Assembly (NCBI RefSeq): GCF_036181745.1
Contig: NZ_CP108080.1
Coordinates: 3,224,001-3,288,000, forward strand
Source of the DNA: Streptomyces sp. NBC_00259
GTDB taxonomy: Bacteria; Actinomycetota; Actinomycetes; Streptomycetales; Streptomycetaceae
Direction: 5' to 3'
DNA length: 64,000 bases
Under the pieces are notes generated by a model that worked only from the letters and a program-made list of their open reading frames with translations, had not been told where the DNA came from and searched no databases. The stretch's first letter is position 1; each line of letters opens with the position of its first letter. Of this stretch, positions 19,493-27,810 are shown piece by piece. Both the position numbers and the translations under genes were made by a program.

Positions 19493-20482
19493 GTGCGTGG
19501 CGTCAGCGGCGATGACTGCCGGGACGGCAGGGGCGACCACTTCGGCCTGCCCGGCCTCCTGGGCAACGGCAGGTACGACCGGTGCAGGGTCGGACCCGCC
19601 GGGCCGCAGGGCCCACAGGGTGCCACCGGGCCGGCGGGTCCACAGGGACTGCAGGGACTGCAGGGACTGCAGGGACTGCAGGGACTGCAGGGACTGCAGG
19701 GACTGCAGGGCGGCACCGGACCGGCGGGTCCTCAGGGCGCCACCGGGCCGACGGCGCCGCAGGGTGACACTGGCCCGGCGGGACCCCAAGGTGGCACCGG
19801 CCCGGCGGGACCCCAAGGTGGCACCGGCCCGGCGGGACCCCAAGGTGGCACTGGTCCGACAGGCCCGCAGGGCGACACCGGGGCGGCGGGTCCCCAGGGA
19901 CTGCAGGGCGACACCGGGGCGGCGGGTCCCCAGGGACTGCAGGGCGACACCGGGGCGGCGGGTCCCCAGGGACTGCAGGGCGACACCGGGCAGGCGGGAC
20001 CGCAGGGCGAGATCGGGCCCCAGGGGACGCAAGGCACACCGGGCACGCCGGGAGAGATCGGGCCCCAAGGAACCCAAGGCACCCAAGGCATCCAGGGCAT
20101 CCAAGGCACGCCGGGCGGGATCGGCCCCCAAGGCGCCCAAGGCACACCGGGTGCCACCGGGCCGCAGGGCGCGGCAGCACCCCAACCGGTCTTCGGTCAG
20201 TTCCTCGCGACCCAGATCGTGCGCGGCGCGACGCTGACGTGTGCGAGCACCAACACGACAGCGACCATCTCCTCGTGTTCCGGGCCGAGGATCAACGGTC
20301 TCGACATCCGGCTCGCGCTTGGCGAAGCGCAAGCCATCTGCAACGCCGTCACCGGCCTGGGCTTCAGCTCTGCGTCCGGGATGGGCGTCGCCGTGAATCC
20401 CTACGTCATCTGGACCGGCACGACGTGGACGCTCAGCTCGGCCGGCGCCGCACCGATGCAGAGCATCAACTGCAATCGTTGA
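19493..20482 (+). CDS. Collagen-like Gly-X-Y repeat protein (5' part frameshifted)
   Basis: The annotated frame gives 329 residues: a short leader with two cysteines ([12 protein letters not shown]), about 180 residues of uninterrupted Gly-X-Y triplets rich in GPQ, GLQ, GPA and DTG, then a C-terminal domain of about 100 residues with several cysteines ([34 protein letters not shown]). Triplet repeats form triple helices; the terminal domain could nucleate trimers or bind a ligand. As it stands the protein lacks an export signal, but the frame remains open and protein-like upstream ([14 protein letters not shown]) and a signal peptide lies in another frame at 19332. I believe the intact gene encodes a secreted protein. 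GTG 19493 is an arbitrary start. Confidence 0.72.
   Translation: MRGVSGDDCRDGRGDHFGLPGLLGNGRYDRCRVGPAGPQGPQGATGPAGPQGLQGLQGLQGLQGLQGLQGLQGGTGPAGPQGATGPTAPQGDTGPAGPQGGTGPAGPQGGTGPAGPQGGTGPTGPQGDTGAAGPQGLQGDTGAAGPQGLQGDTGAAGPQGLQGDTGQAGPQGEIGPQGTQGTPGTPGEIGPQGTQGTQGIQGIQGTPGGIGPQGAQGTPGATGPQGAAAPQPVFGQFLATQIVRGATLTCASTNTTATISSCSGPRINGLDIRLALGEAQAICNAVTGLGFSSASGMGVAVNPYVIWTGTTWTLSSAGAAPMQSINCNR
19645..19707 (+). repeat. Seven tandem 9-bp units encoding GLQ
   Basis: GGGACTGCA is repeated seven times without change, giving seven Gly-Leu-Gln triplets. Such identical units are prone to copy-number change. Confidence 0.9.
19871..19978 (+). repeat. Three tandem 36-bp units in the collagen-like gene
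   Basis: Three near-identical copies of a 36-base unit encoding [12 protein letters not shown]. Another block of 27-base units (GTGPAGPQG) precedes it at about 19765-19850. Confidence 0.85.
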
Positions 20483-20487
20483 ACGGC

Positions 20488-20520
20488 GACACCGGCGGGC
20501 GGCGGACCGCCGCCGGTGTC
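20488..20520 (+). terminator. Hairpin after the collagen-like gene
   Basis: Eleven-base arms GACACCGGCGG / CCGCCGGTGTC start six bases after the stop codon, with further G/C pairing in the loop. Confidence 0.65.
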
Positions 20521-20687
20521 CCGCGCCGTCCCGTACGTCCACGGGGACGACCGGTGCGACAGGATGATGTTGCGGACAGCCGGGTCCAGCGGTGCGGGCG
20601 CCCGAAGTGGGTGGGCTCGGGGTGGTTTGCGACGGCGTGGAGCGGCAAGATTCGGATCAGTGGGGGGTTCCGGACTGGAGGACGAAA

Positions 20688-20843
20688 ATGATCATCCTCG
20701 GACTCATCCTACTGATCATCGGTTTGGTGGTCGGCATGGGCATACTGTCGACGATCGGGATCATCCTGATCGCCGTCGGGGCCCTGCTCTGGGTGCTCGG
20801 AGCGTTCGGGCACGCGATCGGCGGCCGGCGGCACTACTACTGA
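20688..20843 (+). CDS. Small membrane protein (51 aa, DUF6131-like)
   Basis: ATG 20688 has an excellent GGAGG ribosome site six bases upstream. The product is almost wholly hydrophobic: two helices, MIILGLILLIIGLVVGMGIL and IGIILIAVGALLWVLGAFGH, joined by one or two residues, and a basic end (GGRRHYY). Small two-helix proteins like this are common in Streptomyces; the function is unknown. A longer in-frame ORF from 20592 lacks support. Confidence 0.75.
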   Translation: MIILGLILLIIGLVVGMGILSTIGIILIAVGALLWVLGAFGHAIGGRRHYY

Positions 20844-20882
20844 CCTACCTGACCTGCTGACCGATTGCTGAGCGTCCAGCGC

Positions 20883-20926
20883 GGGCCCGACGGCTTCCCC
20901 CTTCAGGGTGCGAGCCCGTCGGGCCC
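20883..20926. terminator. Stem-loop across the stop codon of the 20903-21583 gene
   Basis: Eleven-base arms GGGCCCGACGG / CCGTCGGGCCC flank a 22-base loop that contains the minus-strand stop codon. May end either converging transcript. Confidence 0.45.
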
Positions 20927-21583
20927 CGCCATGAGAGCGGCGACGGCCTGAGGCGTCCAGTGGCCGGCGGCGCCCGGGCAGGCCGCGAGATAGGCGGCGA
21001 TGTCGGGGCCCGGCCAGGCTCCGGTCTCCAGCAGCCCTGCGGCCAGGTGCCGCAGATAGGCGACGGAGGGGCACGTCCACTCGATGTCGTGGAGTCCCCA
21101 GGGTGCCGTGAAGGTGAGGACGGGAACGCCGTCGAGGGTTCCGGGACAGACGAGGGTTTCGTAGCGCCCGCTGCCGAGTACGGCCCTGCCGCTGCCGAGG
21201 GCATCGGTGACGTCCAGGTCCGTTCCCGGCTCGCGGTACATCTCCTGGGCCGCGATGTCGGAGAACTGGGCGGCGGTGACCAGGTGGGCACGGGCGCGGA
21301 TCCGGCCGGGTGCGGCCGGGTCGTGGAACGCGCGGCCGCCGTCCCACACCGGGGAGTGCGTGGCGAAGTACAGGGCGCCCGGGAGTTCCACCGGAACGGA
21401 CGCGGCGGGCGGGCGGGGGTCGCGGCAGCCGGGGTAGGTCCTGGACGCACCCTGCGGGCGGCCTCCCGCGAGGTAGTACGACAGGCGCTCCAGGTGGGTG
21501 TTGGAGCCGTACGCGGTGTACCAGACCTGGCGGGGCGAACTGCCGGCGGGAAGCGTCGGGTCGATGTCGCGGGTGCGGTTCAT
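20903..21583 (-). CDS. Possible gamma-glutamylcyclotransferase-fold protein
   Basis: 226 residues. The N-terminal VWYTAYGSNTHLERLSYYLAG carries the YGSN motif of gamma-glutamylcyclotransferase-like proteins, whose backbone binds the gamma-glutamyl carboxylate. The rest (GALYFATHSPVWDGGRAFHD, YETLVCPGTLDGVPVLTFT) is not diagnostic. ATG 21583 is the only plausible start. Divergent from the penicillin-binding protein gene with 189 bases between. The catalytic Glu of true cyclotransferases cannot be placed with certainty, so activity is uncertain. Confidence 0.6.
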   Translation of the reverse strand: MNRTRDIDPTLPAGSSPRQVWYTAYGSNTHLERLSYYLAGGRPQGASRTYPGCRDPRPPAASVPVELPGALYFATHSPVWDGGRAFHDPAAPGRIRARAHLVTAAQFSDIAAQEMYREPGTDLDVTDALGSGRAVLGSGRYETLVCPGTLDGVPVLTFTAPWGLHDIEWTCPSVAYLRHLAAGLLETGAWPGPDIAAYLAACPGAAGHWTPQAVAALMAGPDGLAP

Positions 21584-21772
21584 GGCCCTTGCCCTACCCG
21601 CTTCGCTGCCCTGCCCGCTTCATTGCCCTAACCGCTTCGGCGGTGCGGCGGCGCCCGGCGCGGCACAGTCCGGTAACGTCCGTCCCCCGCCTCACTCCTG
21701 TCCCGTAGAGTGCCCGGCAAACGCCCCTTGAACACGTTCAAGTACGAGGGGGCTCCTGGGGAGGGGACTGCG

Positions 21773-23395
21773 ATGCGCAGCGGAGCGAAGGTCGCCGTCA
21801 TCGGCGGCGTGTTCATCCTGTTCACCGGCGGCGTCGGCTACGGCGCGTACAACGTGCTGGGGAACGGCGGAGGAAGTGGCGGTACGGAGTCCAAGTCCGG
21901 GGTCACGACGAAGAAGTCGGGTCCGCCGAGCACCGAGGAGATCCGTACGACAGCGAAGCACTTCCTCGCGGCCTGGGCGTCGGGGGAAGCACCGCTCGCC
22001 GCGCAGCTCACCAACAACGAGGCAGGCGCGGAGCCCTCGATCGCCGCGTTCCGGGACAGCGCCCACGTGAGCGAGGTGACGATGAAGCAGGGCGCGGCCG
22101 TCGGCGCGAAGGTGCCGTTCACGGTCAGCGCGACGGTCACGTACGAGGGACGGAGCAAGCCCTGGACGTACAGCTCCGAACTCACCGTCGTCCGCGGACT
22201 GACGACCGGGCGCCCGCTCGTCGACTGGACGCCGTCCGTCGTCCATCCCCAGCTCGACCGGAACAAGCAGCTCAGGACGGGCCCCGCCGCCCAGCCGCCG
22301 ATCAAGGCGGTCGACCGCAACGGCAAGGAGCTGACGAAGGAGAAGTACCCGTCCCTCGGGCCGGTGCTGGACCAGCTGCGCCAGAAGTACGGCGACAAGG
22401 CGGGCGGCAAGGCGGGCGTGGAGCTGGTGATCACCAGCGCCGGCGGGGCGGACACGACGCTCCTGACGCTGGCCGAGGGGAAGCCGGGTCTGCTGCGGAC
22501 GACGCTGGACGCCGGCGTCCAGGCCGCCGCCGAGAAGGCGGTGAAGCGCCACAGCGAGGCGTCGGTCGTCGCCATCAAGCCGAGCACGGGCGAGATCCGC
22601 GCCGTCGCCAACAACCGCAAGGACAGCTTCAACGCGGCGCTGAGCGGCACCCAGGCGCCCGGCTCGACGATGAAGATCGTGACGGCGGCACTGCTGCTGG
22701 ACAAGGGGCTCGTGGCCGCGGACCGGAAGGTGGAGTGCCCGAAGGAGGTCATGTACCAGGGCCGGACCTTCCACAACCTGGACCACTTCGAGATCAAGAA
22801 CGACACGTTCACCAAGAGCTTCGCGCGCTCCTGCAACACCGCCTTCATCAAGCAGATCGACGACGTCGACAACGATGCCGCACTGTCGGAGATCGCGCGT
22901 GGCGCCTTCGGCATCGGGCTCTCCTGGAACACCGGGGTGCGGACGTTCGACGGCAATGTGCCCCCGGCGAGCGGCGGCGAGGCCGCGGCGCAGTACATCG
23001 GGCAGGGCACGGTCCAGATGAACGCGCTCACCGTCGCGTCCATCACGGCGACCGCGAAGAACGGCGGCTTCAAGCAGCCAGTCATCGTGCCGCGTTCGCT
23101 GGACGACCGCGAACTGGCCGGTGCCACCCGGCCGCTGTCGGGCTCGGTCTGGCGTCAGCTGCGCGACATGATGCGGGCGACCGCCAACTGGGGTACGGCG
23201 GCGAACGCGATGGCCGGTGTCCCCGGGGACAAGGGCGCGAAGACCGGGTCCGCCGAGGTGGACGGGCAGGCCACGTCCAACAGCTGGTTCTCCGGGTTCT
23301 CCGGGGATCTGGCCGCGGCCGCGGTGGTCCAGGCCGGCGGGCACGGCGGGGACGCGGCGGGCCCGTTGGTGGCGTCGGTGCTGAAGGCAGGCTGA
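21773..23395 (+). CDS. Penicillin-binding protein (class B type transpeptidase)
   Basis: 540 residues. One N-terminal membrane anchor (VAVIGGVFILFTGGVGYGAY), a MecA_N/NTF2-like domain (TAKHFLAAWASGEAPLAAQ, about 60-170), then the transpeptidase with all three motifs: SxxK as STMK (Ser about 298), SxN as SCN (about 353) and KTG as KTGSAEV (about 490). It crosslinks peptidoglycan at the outer membrane face; the MecA_N domain is typical of Streptomyces elongation or sporulation PBPs. ATG 21773 follows GGGGAGGGG at the right distance; an upstream in-frame start at 21710 would put extra residues before the anchor without a ribosome site. Confidence 0.93.
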   Translation: MRSGAKVAVIGGVFILFTGGVGYGAYNVLGNGGGSGGTESKSGVTTKKSGPPSTEEIRTTAKHFLAAWASGEAPLAAQLTNNEAGAEPSIAAFRDSAHVSEVTMKQGAAVGAKVPFTVSATVTYEGRSKPWTYSSELTVVRGLTTGRPLVDWTPSVVHPQLDRNKQLRTGPAAQPPIKAVDRNGKELTKEKYPSLGPVLDQLRQKYGDKAGGKAGVELVITSAGGADTTLLTLAEGKPGLLRTTLDAGVQAAAEKAVKRHSEASVVAIKPSTGEIRAVANNRKDSFNAALSGTQAPGSTMKIVTAALLLDKGLVAADRKVECPKEVMYQGRTFHNLDHFEIKNDTFTKSFARSCNTAFIKQIDDVDNDAALSEIARGAFGIGLSWNTGVRTFDGNVPPASGGEAAAQYIGQGTVQMNALTVASITATAKNGGFKQPVIVPRSLDDRELAGATRPLSGSVWRQLRDMMRATANWGTAANAMAGVPGDKGAKTGSAEVDGQATSNSWFSGFSGDLAAAAVVQAGGHGGDAAGPLVASVLKAG

Positions 23396-23396
23396 C

Positions 23397-23520
23397 ACCG
23401 GACCGGGCCGAGACCGAGGACGGGACCGGGACAGGACCGAGGACGTGGCCGGGACCGGGACCGGGGCCGGGACCGAGGACGGCACCGGGGCCGAGGACGG
23501 CACCGGGGCCGGGCTGCGGC
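23397..23520. repeat. Degenerate GGGACCGGG/GAGGACGG tract
   Basis: Short imperfect direct repeats of GACCGGG, CCGAGGACGG and GGCACCGGGGC fill most of the 200-base gap between the PBP and ybaK genes. No open frame of interest. Confidence 0.6.
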
Positions 23521-23597
23521 GCTCGGCCCCGGAACGCCGGTCCACCGACCGGAACGCGGTCGCATGGCCCATACAGGTACCGCTAGCGTGGCGGGCC

Positions 23598-24092
23598 ATG
23601 AGCACTCCTGATACCACCACGCATGCCCACCCCCGGTTCGCCGAGGCCCTGCGCGAGCTGGGCCTCGAGGTCGAGGTGCGCCGCTTCCCCGACGCCACCC
23701 GCACGGCGGCCGAGGCCGCGGCCGCCATCGGCTGCGACGTCAGCGAGATCGTCAAGTCGCTGATCTTCGAGGCGGACGGGGAGCCGGTGCTGGTGCTGAT
23801 GGACGGCTCCTCACGGGTGGACGTGGAGCGGGTACGTCAGGAGCTGGACGCGTCGGCGGTCGAGCGGGCGAACGCGGACCTGGTGCGGGAGACGACGGGG
23901 TACGCGATCGGCGGCGTCCCGCCCTTCGGGCACCGGACGAGGACGCGGGTGCTGGCCGACCGCGGGCTCCTCGACCACGCCGTGGTCTGGGCGGCCGCCG
24001 GGACCCCACACACGGTGTTCCCGCTCGACCCCACGTCCGTGATCGCGCACTCCGGCGCGGTCCTCGTGGACGTGCGCGAGCGCTCCGCGTGA
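23598..24092 (+). CDS. YbaK/ProX-type aminoacyl-tRNA deacylase
   Basis: 164 residues. YbaK domain with the conserved Lys in SEIVKSLIFEADG and the glycine loop TGYAIGGVPPFGH; family members hydrolyse mischarged tRNAs (Cys-tRNA-Pro and similar) in trans. ATG 23598 chosen; the end overlaps the start of the EamA gene by four bases (GTGA), so the two are translationally coupled. Confidence 0.9.
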   Translation: MSTPDTTTHAHPRFAEALRELGLEVEVRRFPDATRTAAEAAAAIGCDVSEIVKSLIFEADGEPVLVLMDGSSRVDVERVRQELDASAVERANADLVRETTGYAIGGVPPFGHRTRTRVLADRGLLDHAVVWAAAGTPHTVFPLDPTSVIAHSGAVLVDVRERSA

Positions 24093-24940
24093 GCGTCGCC
24101 GTCGCGGCGGCGGTCCTCATCGCCGCCATCACCCACGCCAGCTGGAACGCGATGGCACACGCGATCAAGGATCAGGTCGTCGCGTTCACCCTGATCGGCG
24201 GCTGCGCGGCGGCGATCGGTGCGGTGACGGCCTGCTTCCTGCCGCTGCCGCACGCCGCGGCCTGGCCGTACCTCGTCGCGTCCGCGTTGCTGCACCTCGG
24301 CTACCAGCTGCTGCTGATGCGGTCGTTCAGCCTCGGCGACTTCGGCCAGATGTACCCGATCGCGAGGGGCACGGCGCCGCTGGTCGTCACGGTGCTCGCC
24401 GCCCTCCTCGTGGACGAGGAGCTGACCCCCTGGCAGCTCACGGGTGTCGCCGTCGCCTCCGCCGGTCTCGTCGGGGTCGCGCTGTGGGGGCTTCGCGGCG
24501 CGGGCGGCCGTCCGCACTGGCCGGCCCTGCTCGCCGCGCTCGCCACGGGTCTGTCGATCGCCGCGTACACCGTCGTCGACGGCGTCGGGGTCCGCGCCTC
24601 CGGCTCCTCCGTCGCCTACATCGCCTGGCTGATGGTCCTTCAGGGCGTGCTTATCCCGGCCTGGGCCGTGCGACGGTTCGGCGGTTCCCTGCTCCCTCGT
24701 CTGCGGCCCTACGCGGTCCGCGGACTCCTCGGCGCGGTCCTCTCGCTCTTCGCCTACGGTCTGGTCCTCTGGGCGCAGACGCGCGCCCCGCTGGCGCCCG
24801 TCGCGGCCCTTCGCGAGTCCTCGATCATCGTCGGCGCGGCCATCGGCGCGCTGTTCTTCAAGGAGCGCTTCGGTGGCCCGCGCATCGCGGCGGCGGGCCT
24901 GATGGTGGTCGGGATCGGGCTGATGCTGCAGACGGGCTGA
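24089..24940 (+). CDS. EamA/DMT family transporter
   Basis: 283 residues, about ten transmembrane helices forming two EamA repeats; the first ends near LVGVALWGLRGAG and the second begins at WPALLAALATGLSIAAY. Motifs typical of drug/metabolite exporters: RESSIIVGAAIGALFFKERFG near the end. Probably exports a metabolite or amino acid. GTG 24089 overlaps ybaK, hinting at a shared link to amino-acid handling, but the substrate is unknown. Confidence 0.88.
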   Translation: MSVAVAAAVLIAAITHASWNAMAHAIKDQVVAFTLIGGCAAAIGAVTACFLPLPHAAAWPYLVASALLHLGYQLLLMRSFSLGDFGQMYPIARGTAPLVVTVLAALLVDEELTPWQLTGVAVASAGLVGVALWGLRGAGGRPHWPALLAALATGLSIAAYTVVDGVGVRASGSSVAYIAWLMVLQGVLIPAWAVRRFGGSLLPRLRPYAVRGLLGAVLSLFAYGLVLWAQTRAPLAPVAALRESSIIVGAAIGALFFKERFGGPRIAAAGLMVVGIGLMLQTG

Positions 24941-24953
24941 CGCCGGCGGTCGC

Positions 24954-25772
24954 TCAGCCGCGGTCGGCGTCGGCGTCGCCGTCACCGTCGCCGTCGCCGT
25001 CGGCAACATCCGAAACGGTCCGGGTGAAGCCGGTGTTCACCGCCAGCAGGCCGCCGTCGACCCGGAGCGTCGTGCCCGTGATCCAGGCGGCGTCGCTGGA
25101 GGCCAGGAAGGCCACCGCGGCGGCGATGTCGTCCGGGGTGCCGACACGGCCCAGGGGGTAGACGCCGCTGAGGGCGTCGAGGTGGCGTTCGCGGCCGGAC
25201 CAGCCGGGGGTGCGGACCGTGCCCGGGTTGATCTGGTTGACGCGTACCCCGCGGGGGCCCGCGTCACCGGCGAGCGTGCGGGTGAGGGAGGCGAGGCCCG
25301 CTTTGGCCGCGCTGTAGGCGTGGTTGCCGAAGTCCTGCTCGGCGTTGACGGAGCCGATGTTGACGATCGCGCCACGGCCTCCGGCGTTCGCCAGGTACGG
25401 GAGGGCGGCGCGGGCACACCGGAAGGCACCGGTGAGGACGATGTCGAGGTCCCGCTGCCAGGTGTCGTCGGGCTGGTCCTCGAACAACGGGCTGTCGAGG
25501 GCGCAGGCGTAGGCGTTGTTGACGAGGACGTCGAGGCCGCCGAACTCCTCGACGGCGCACGCCACGGCCGCCTCGACGGCGGCCCGGTCGGCGACGTCGC
25601 AGGGGAACGACACGGCGCGCGGGATGGTCCGTGCGGTCACCGCGGCCCGTTCTCCGTCGAGATCGGTGACCAGGACACGGGCCCCTTCGGAGGCGAGTCT
25701 GCGGGCGGTCGCCTCGCCGATCCCCTGTCCCGCTCCGGTGATCAGTACGCCGTATCCCTCGAAACGCTGCAT
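24954..25772 (-). CDS. SDR family oxidoreductase with acidic tail
   Basis: 272 residues. Classical SDR: TGAGQGIGEATARRLASEG (NAD(P) loop) at residue 12, DLDG after beta 2 suggesting NAD preference, DVLVNNAYA, and catalytic YSAAKAG with Ser in NIGSVNAEQ. Substrate unknown. The last 20 residues are a low-complexity Asp/Gly run (DGDGDGDGDADAD) coded by GTCGCC/GTCGGC repeats, beyond the usual end of the fold. Ends 13 bases from the convergent EamA stop; seven bases separate its start from the stop of the upstream serine hydrolase, so those two form an operon. Confidence 0.88.
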   Translation of the reverse strand: MQRFEGYGVLITGAGQGIGEATARRLASEGARVLVTDLDGERAAVTARTIPRAVSFPCDVADRAAVEAAVACAVEEFGGLDVLVNNAYACALDSPLFEDQPDDTWQRDLDIVLTGAFRCARAALPYLANAGGRGAIVNIGSVNAEQDFGNHAYSAAKAGLASLTRTLAGDAGPRGVRVNQINPGTVRTPGWSGRERHLDALSGVYPLGRVGTPDDIAAAVAFLASSDAAWITGTTLRVDGGLLAVNTGFTRTVSDVADGDGDGDGDADADRG

Positions 25773-25779
25773 CCGCCGA

Positions 25780-26940
25780 TCATGTCGCCGAGCGGACCGC
25801 CCTGACCAGAGCCTGGGCGCGCGGGTCCGCCGTGACCCCCTTGCGCATGCCGTTGGTGACGTACCCGAGGGCGATGCCCGATTCCGGGTCGGCGAGGCCC
25901 AGCGAGCCGCCGCGGCCCGGGTGGCCGAAGGAGCCGGGGCCGAGCAGCGGGGAGGCCGGTCCGTGGAGCATGTAGCCGAGGCCGAAGCGGGTGCCGACGA
26001 CGAGGACCCGGTCGGGGCCCGCCGACTCCTCGGTGCGGGCGAGGGTGAGGGTGGCGGGGGCGAACAGACGGTGGCCGTCGACCTCGCCGATCGTCGCCGC
26101 GTAGAAGCGGGCCAGCGCCCGGGCGGTGGAGATGCCGTTGGAGGCGGGAAGTTCGGCCGCGCGGTAGAGCGGGTCGTTCTCGTCCGGCAGCGGGTGGATC
26201 GCGCCGAAGGCGCGCCGGGTGAGGGATTCCGGATCGCGGTAGGCCTCGGCCACGGACCGCTTGGGCCGCAGCTTCAGTCCCCCGCCGGCCGCCGTGGGCG
26301 GTTCCTCGACCGGGCCGATCCGGCCGATGCGGTGGGCCTCTTCGGCGGGTGCGCCGATCCAGAGGTCCAGGCCGAGCGGCCGGGCCAGCTCCTCGGCCGT
26401 CCAGCGGCCGATGGTGCGCCCGGTGACCCGGCGTACGAGTTCCGACAGCAGCCAGCTGTAGGTCTGGGCGTGGTAGCCGTGGTCGGTGCCGGGCTCCCAG
26501 GCGGGGGCCTGTGCGGCGACGGCCCGGGCGCCGGACGTTCCGTCGGCGGCCTCCTCCACGGTGAGCGCCCGGTCCAGCACCGGCACCCCGGCCCGGTGCG
26601 AGAGCAGATGCCGTACGAGGGCCCGCTCCTTGCCCGCTCCCTTGAACTCCGGCCAGTACGTGCCGACGGGCGCGTCCAGGTCCAGCTGTCCTCGCTGGTG
26701 CAGCAGCAGCGGAACGGCGGCGGCGACGCCCTTGGTCGCCGAGCGCACCACCTGTGCGGTGTCCACGGCCCACGGCTCGGTGCCGTCGACGTCCCGTACG
26801 CCGCCCCAGAGGTCGACGACCTTCACTCCGTCCCGGTAGACGGCGACGGCCGCACCGCGTTCCCCGCGTGCCTCGAAGTTGCGTATGAACGCCTCGCGGA
26901 CCGGCTCGAAGCCTTCCGCAACCGTGCCCTGGACGTCCAC
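25780..26940 (-). CDS. Serine hydrolase of the beta-lactamase/EstB family
   Basis: 386 residues, class C beta-lactamase fold without signal peptide. Catalytic SxxK is SATK (RSATKGVAA, about residue 80), the Tyr motif is in GYHAQTYSWL and the third motif is GHPGRGGS. Cytosolic members are usually esterases. I take GTG 26940, which has GGGAG upstream; the frame is open to 26988. Followed immediately by the SDR gene on the same strand, suggesting joint metabolism of an ester substrate (inference). Confidence 0.85.
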   Translation of the reverse strand: MDVQGTVAEGFEPVREAFIRNFEARGERGAAVAVYRDGVKVVDLWGGVRDVDGTEPWAVDTAQVVRSATKGVAAAVPLLLHQRGQLDLDAPVGTYWPEFKGAGKERALVRHLLSHRAGVPVLDRALTVEEAADGTSGARAVAAQAPAWEPGTDHGYHAQTYSWLLSELVRRVTGRTIGRWTAEELARPLGLDLWIGAPAEEAHRIGRIGPVEEPPTAAGGGLKLRPKRSVAEAYRDPESLTRRAFGAIHPLPDENDPLYRAAELPASNGISTARALARFYAATIGEVDGHRLFAPATLTLARTEESAGPDRVLVVGTRFGLGYMLHGPASPLLGPGSFGHPGRGGSLGLADPESGIALGYVTNGMRKGVTADPRAQALVRAVRSAT

Positions 26941-27036
26941 GTCTACCGCTCCCTGCTGTTCCGACCTGCCGGTCACTCCATGGTGCAACGTGGCGGAGCG
27001 GACCCCGATTCCGGGTCGGTCACGGACTGGGCTCGG

Positions 27037-27810
27037 TCAGGCGCCCGTCGCCACGGCACGCGGGTCGAAGCCGAACGGCAGTTCCAGCCGGTGCGCGCTC
27101 ATCAGCGCGGGATCGGCCAGCAGGTCCTGGGTACGGCCGTCGGCCGCGATCACGCCCTCGCTGAGGATCGCCGCACGGGGGCACAGCTCCAGCGCGTACG
27201 GCAGGTCGTGCGTGACCATCAGCACGGTGACGTCCAACGAGCGCAGGATGTCGGCGAGTTCACGGCGCGAGGCCGGGTCGAGATTCGACGAGGGCTCGTC
27301 GAGGACGAGGATCTCCGGCTCCATCGCGAGGACGGTCGCGACCGCGACCCGGCGGCGCTGGCCGAAGGAGAGGTGGTGCGGCGGGCGCTCGAGGTACTCG
27401 GCCATGCCGACCTGGTCGAGCGCCCCGCGCACCCGCTTCTCCAGCTCCGCGCCGCGCATCCCGGCCGCGGCAGGACCGAAGGCGACGTCCTCCCGCACGG
27501 TCGGCATGAACAGCTGGTCGTCCGGGTCCTGGAACACGATGCCGACCTTGCGCCGGATCTCGGCCATGTGCTGCTTGCCGACGGGCAGACCCGCGACGGT
27601 GACCGTGCCGGCGCCGCCGGTGAGGATGCCGTTGAGGTGGAGGACCAGGGTGGTCTTGCCCGCGCCGTTGGGGCCGAGCAGCGCGACCCGTTCGCCCCGG
27701 GCGACGGTCAGGTCGACGCCGAAGAGGGCCTGGTGGCCGTCGGGGTAGGCGTACGCGAGCCCGCGCACGTCGAGGGACGGCGGGGCGGCGGCCGCGGGGT
27801 GCGAGGTCAT
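27037..27810 (-). CDS. ECF metal transporter ATPase (CbiO/NikO)
   Basis: 257 residues. ATP-binding cassette with Walker A LLGPNGAGKTT, Q-loop VGIVFQDPDDQLF (the DPDDQLF form typical of ECF ATPases), signature LSFGQRRRVA, Walker B ILVLDEPSSNLD and H-loop VTHD. Energises the MN-Q-O importer for Ni2+ or Co2+. ATG 27810 overlaps the stop of the Q gene. I leave the symbol open because cobalt and nickel forms cannot be told apart by this subunit. Confidence 0.92.
   Translation of the reverse strand: MTSHPAAAAPPSLDVRGLAYAYPDGHQALFGVDLTVARGERVALLGPNGAGKTTLVLHLNGILTGGAGTVTVAGLPVGKQHMAEIRRKVGIVFQDPDDQLFMPTVREDVAFGPAAAGMRGAELEKRVRGALDQVGMAEYLERPPHHLSFGQRRRVAVATVLAMEPEILVLDEPSSNLDPASRRELADILRSLDVTVLMVTHDLPYALELCPRAAILSEGVIAADGRTQDLLADPALMSAHRLELPFGFDPRAVATGA

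Noticed and set aside
16828..19716. 962-codon minus-strand open frame opposite rsmI and pmt
   Set aside because: Arg/Pro/His-rich translation without domains; it mirrors the well-supported pmt, rsmI and collagen-like frames, as expected for high-G+C DNA.
19640..19980. Tandem repeats considered as a CRISPR array
   Set aside because: Units are contiguous without spacers and encode Gly-X-Y triplets in frame.
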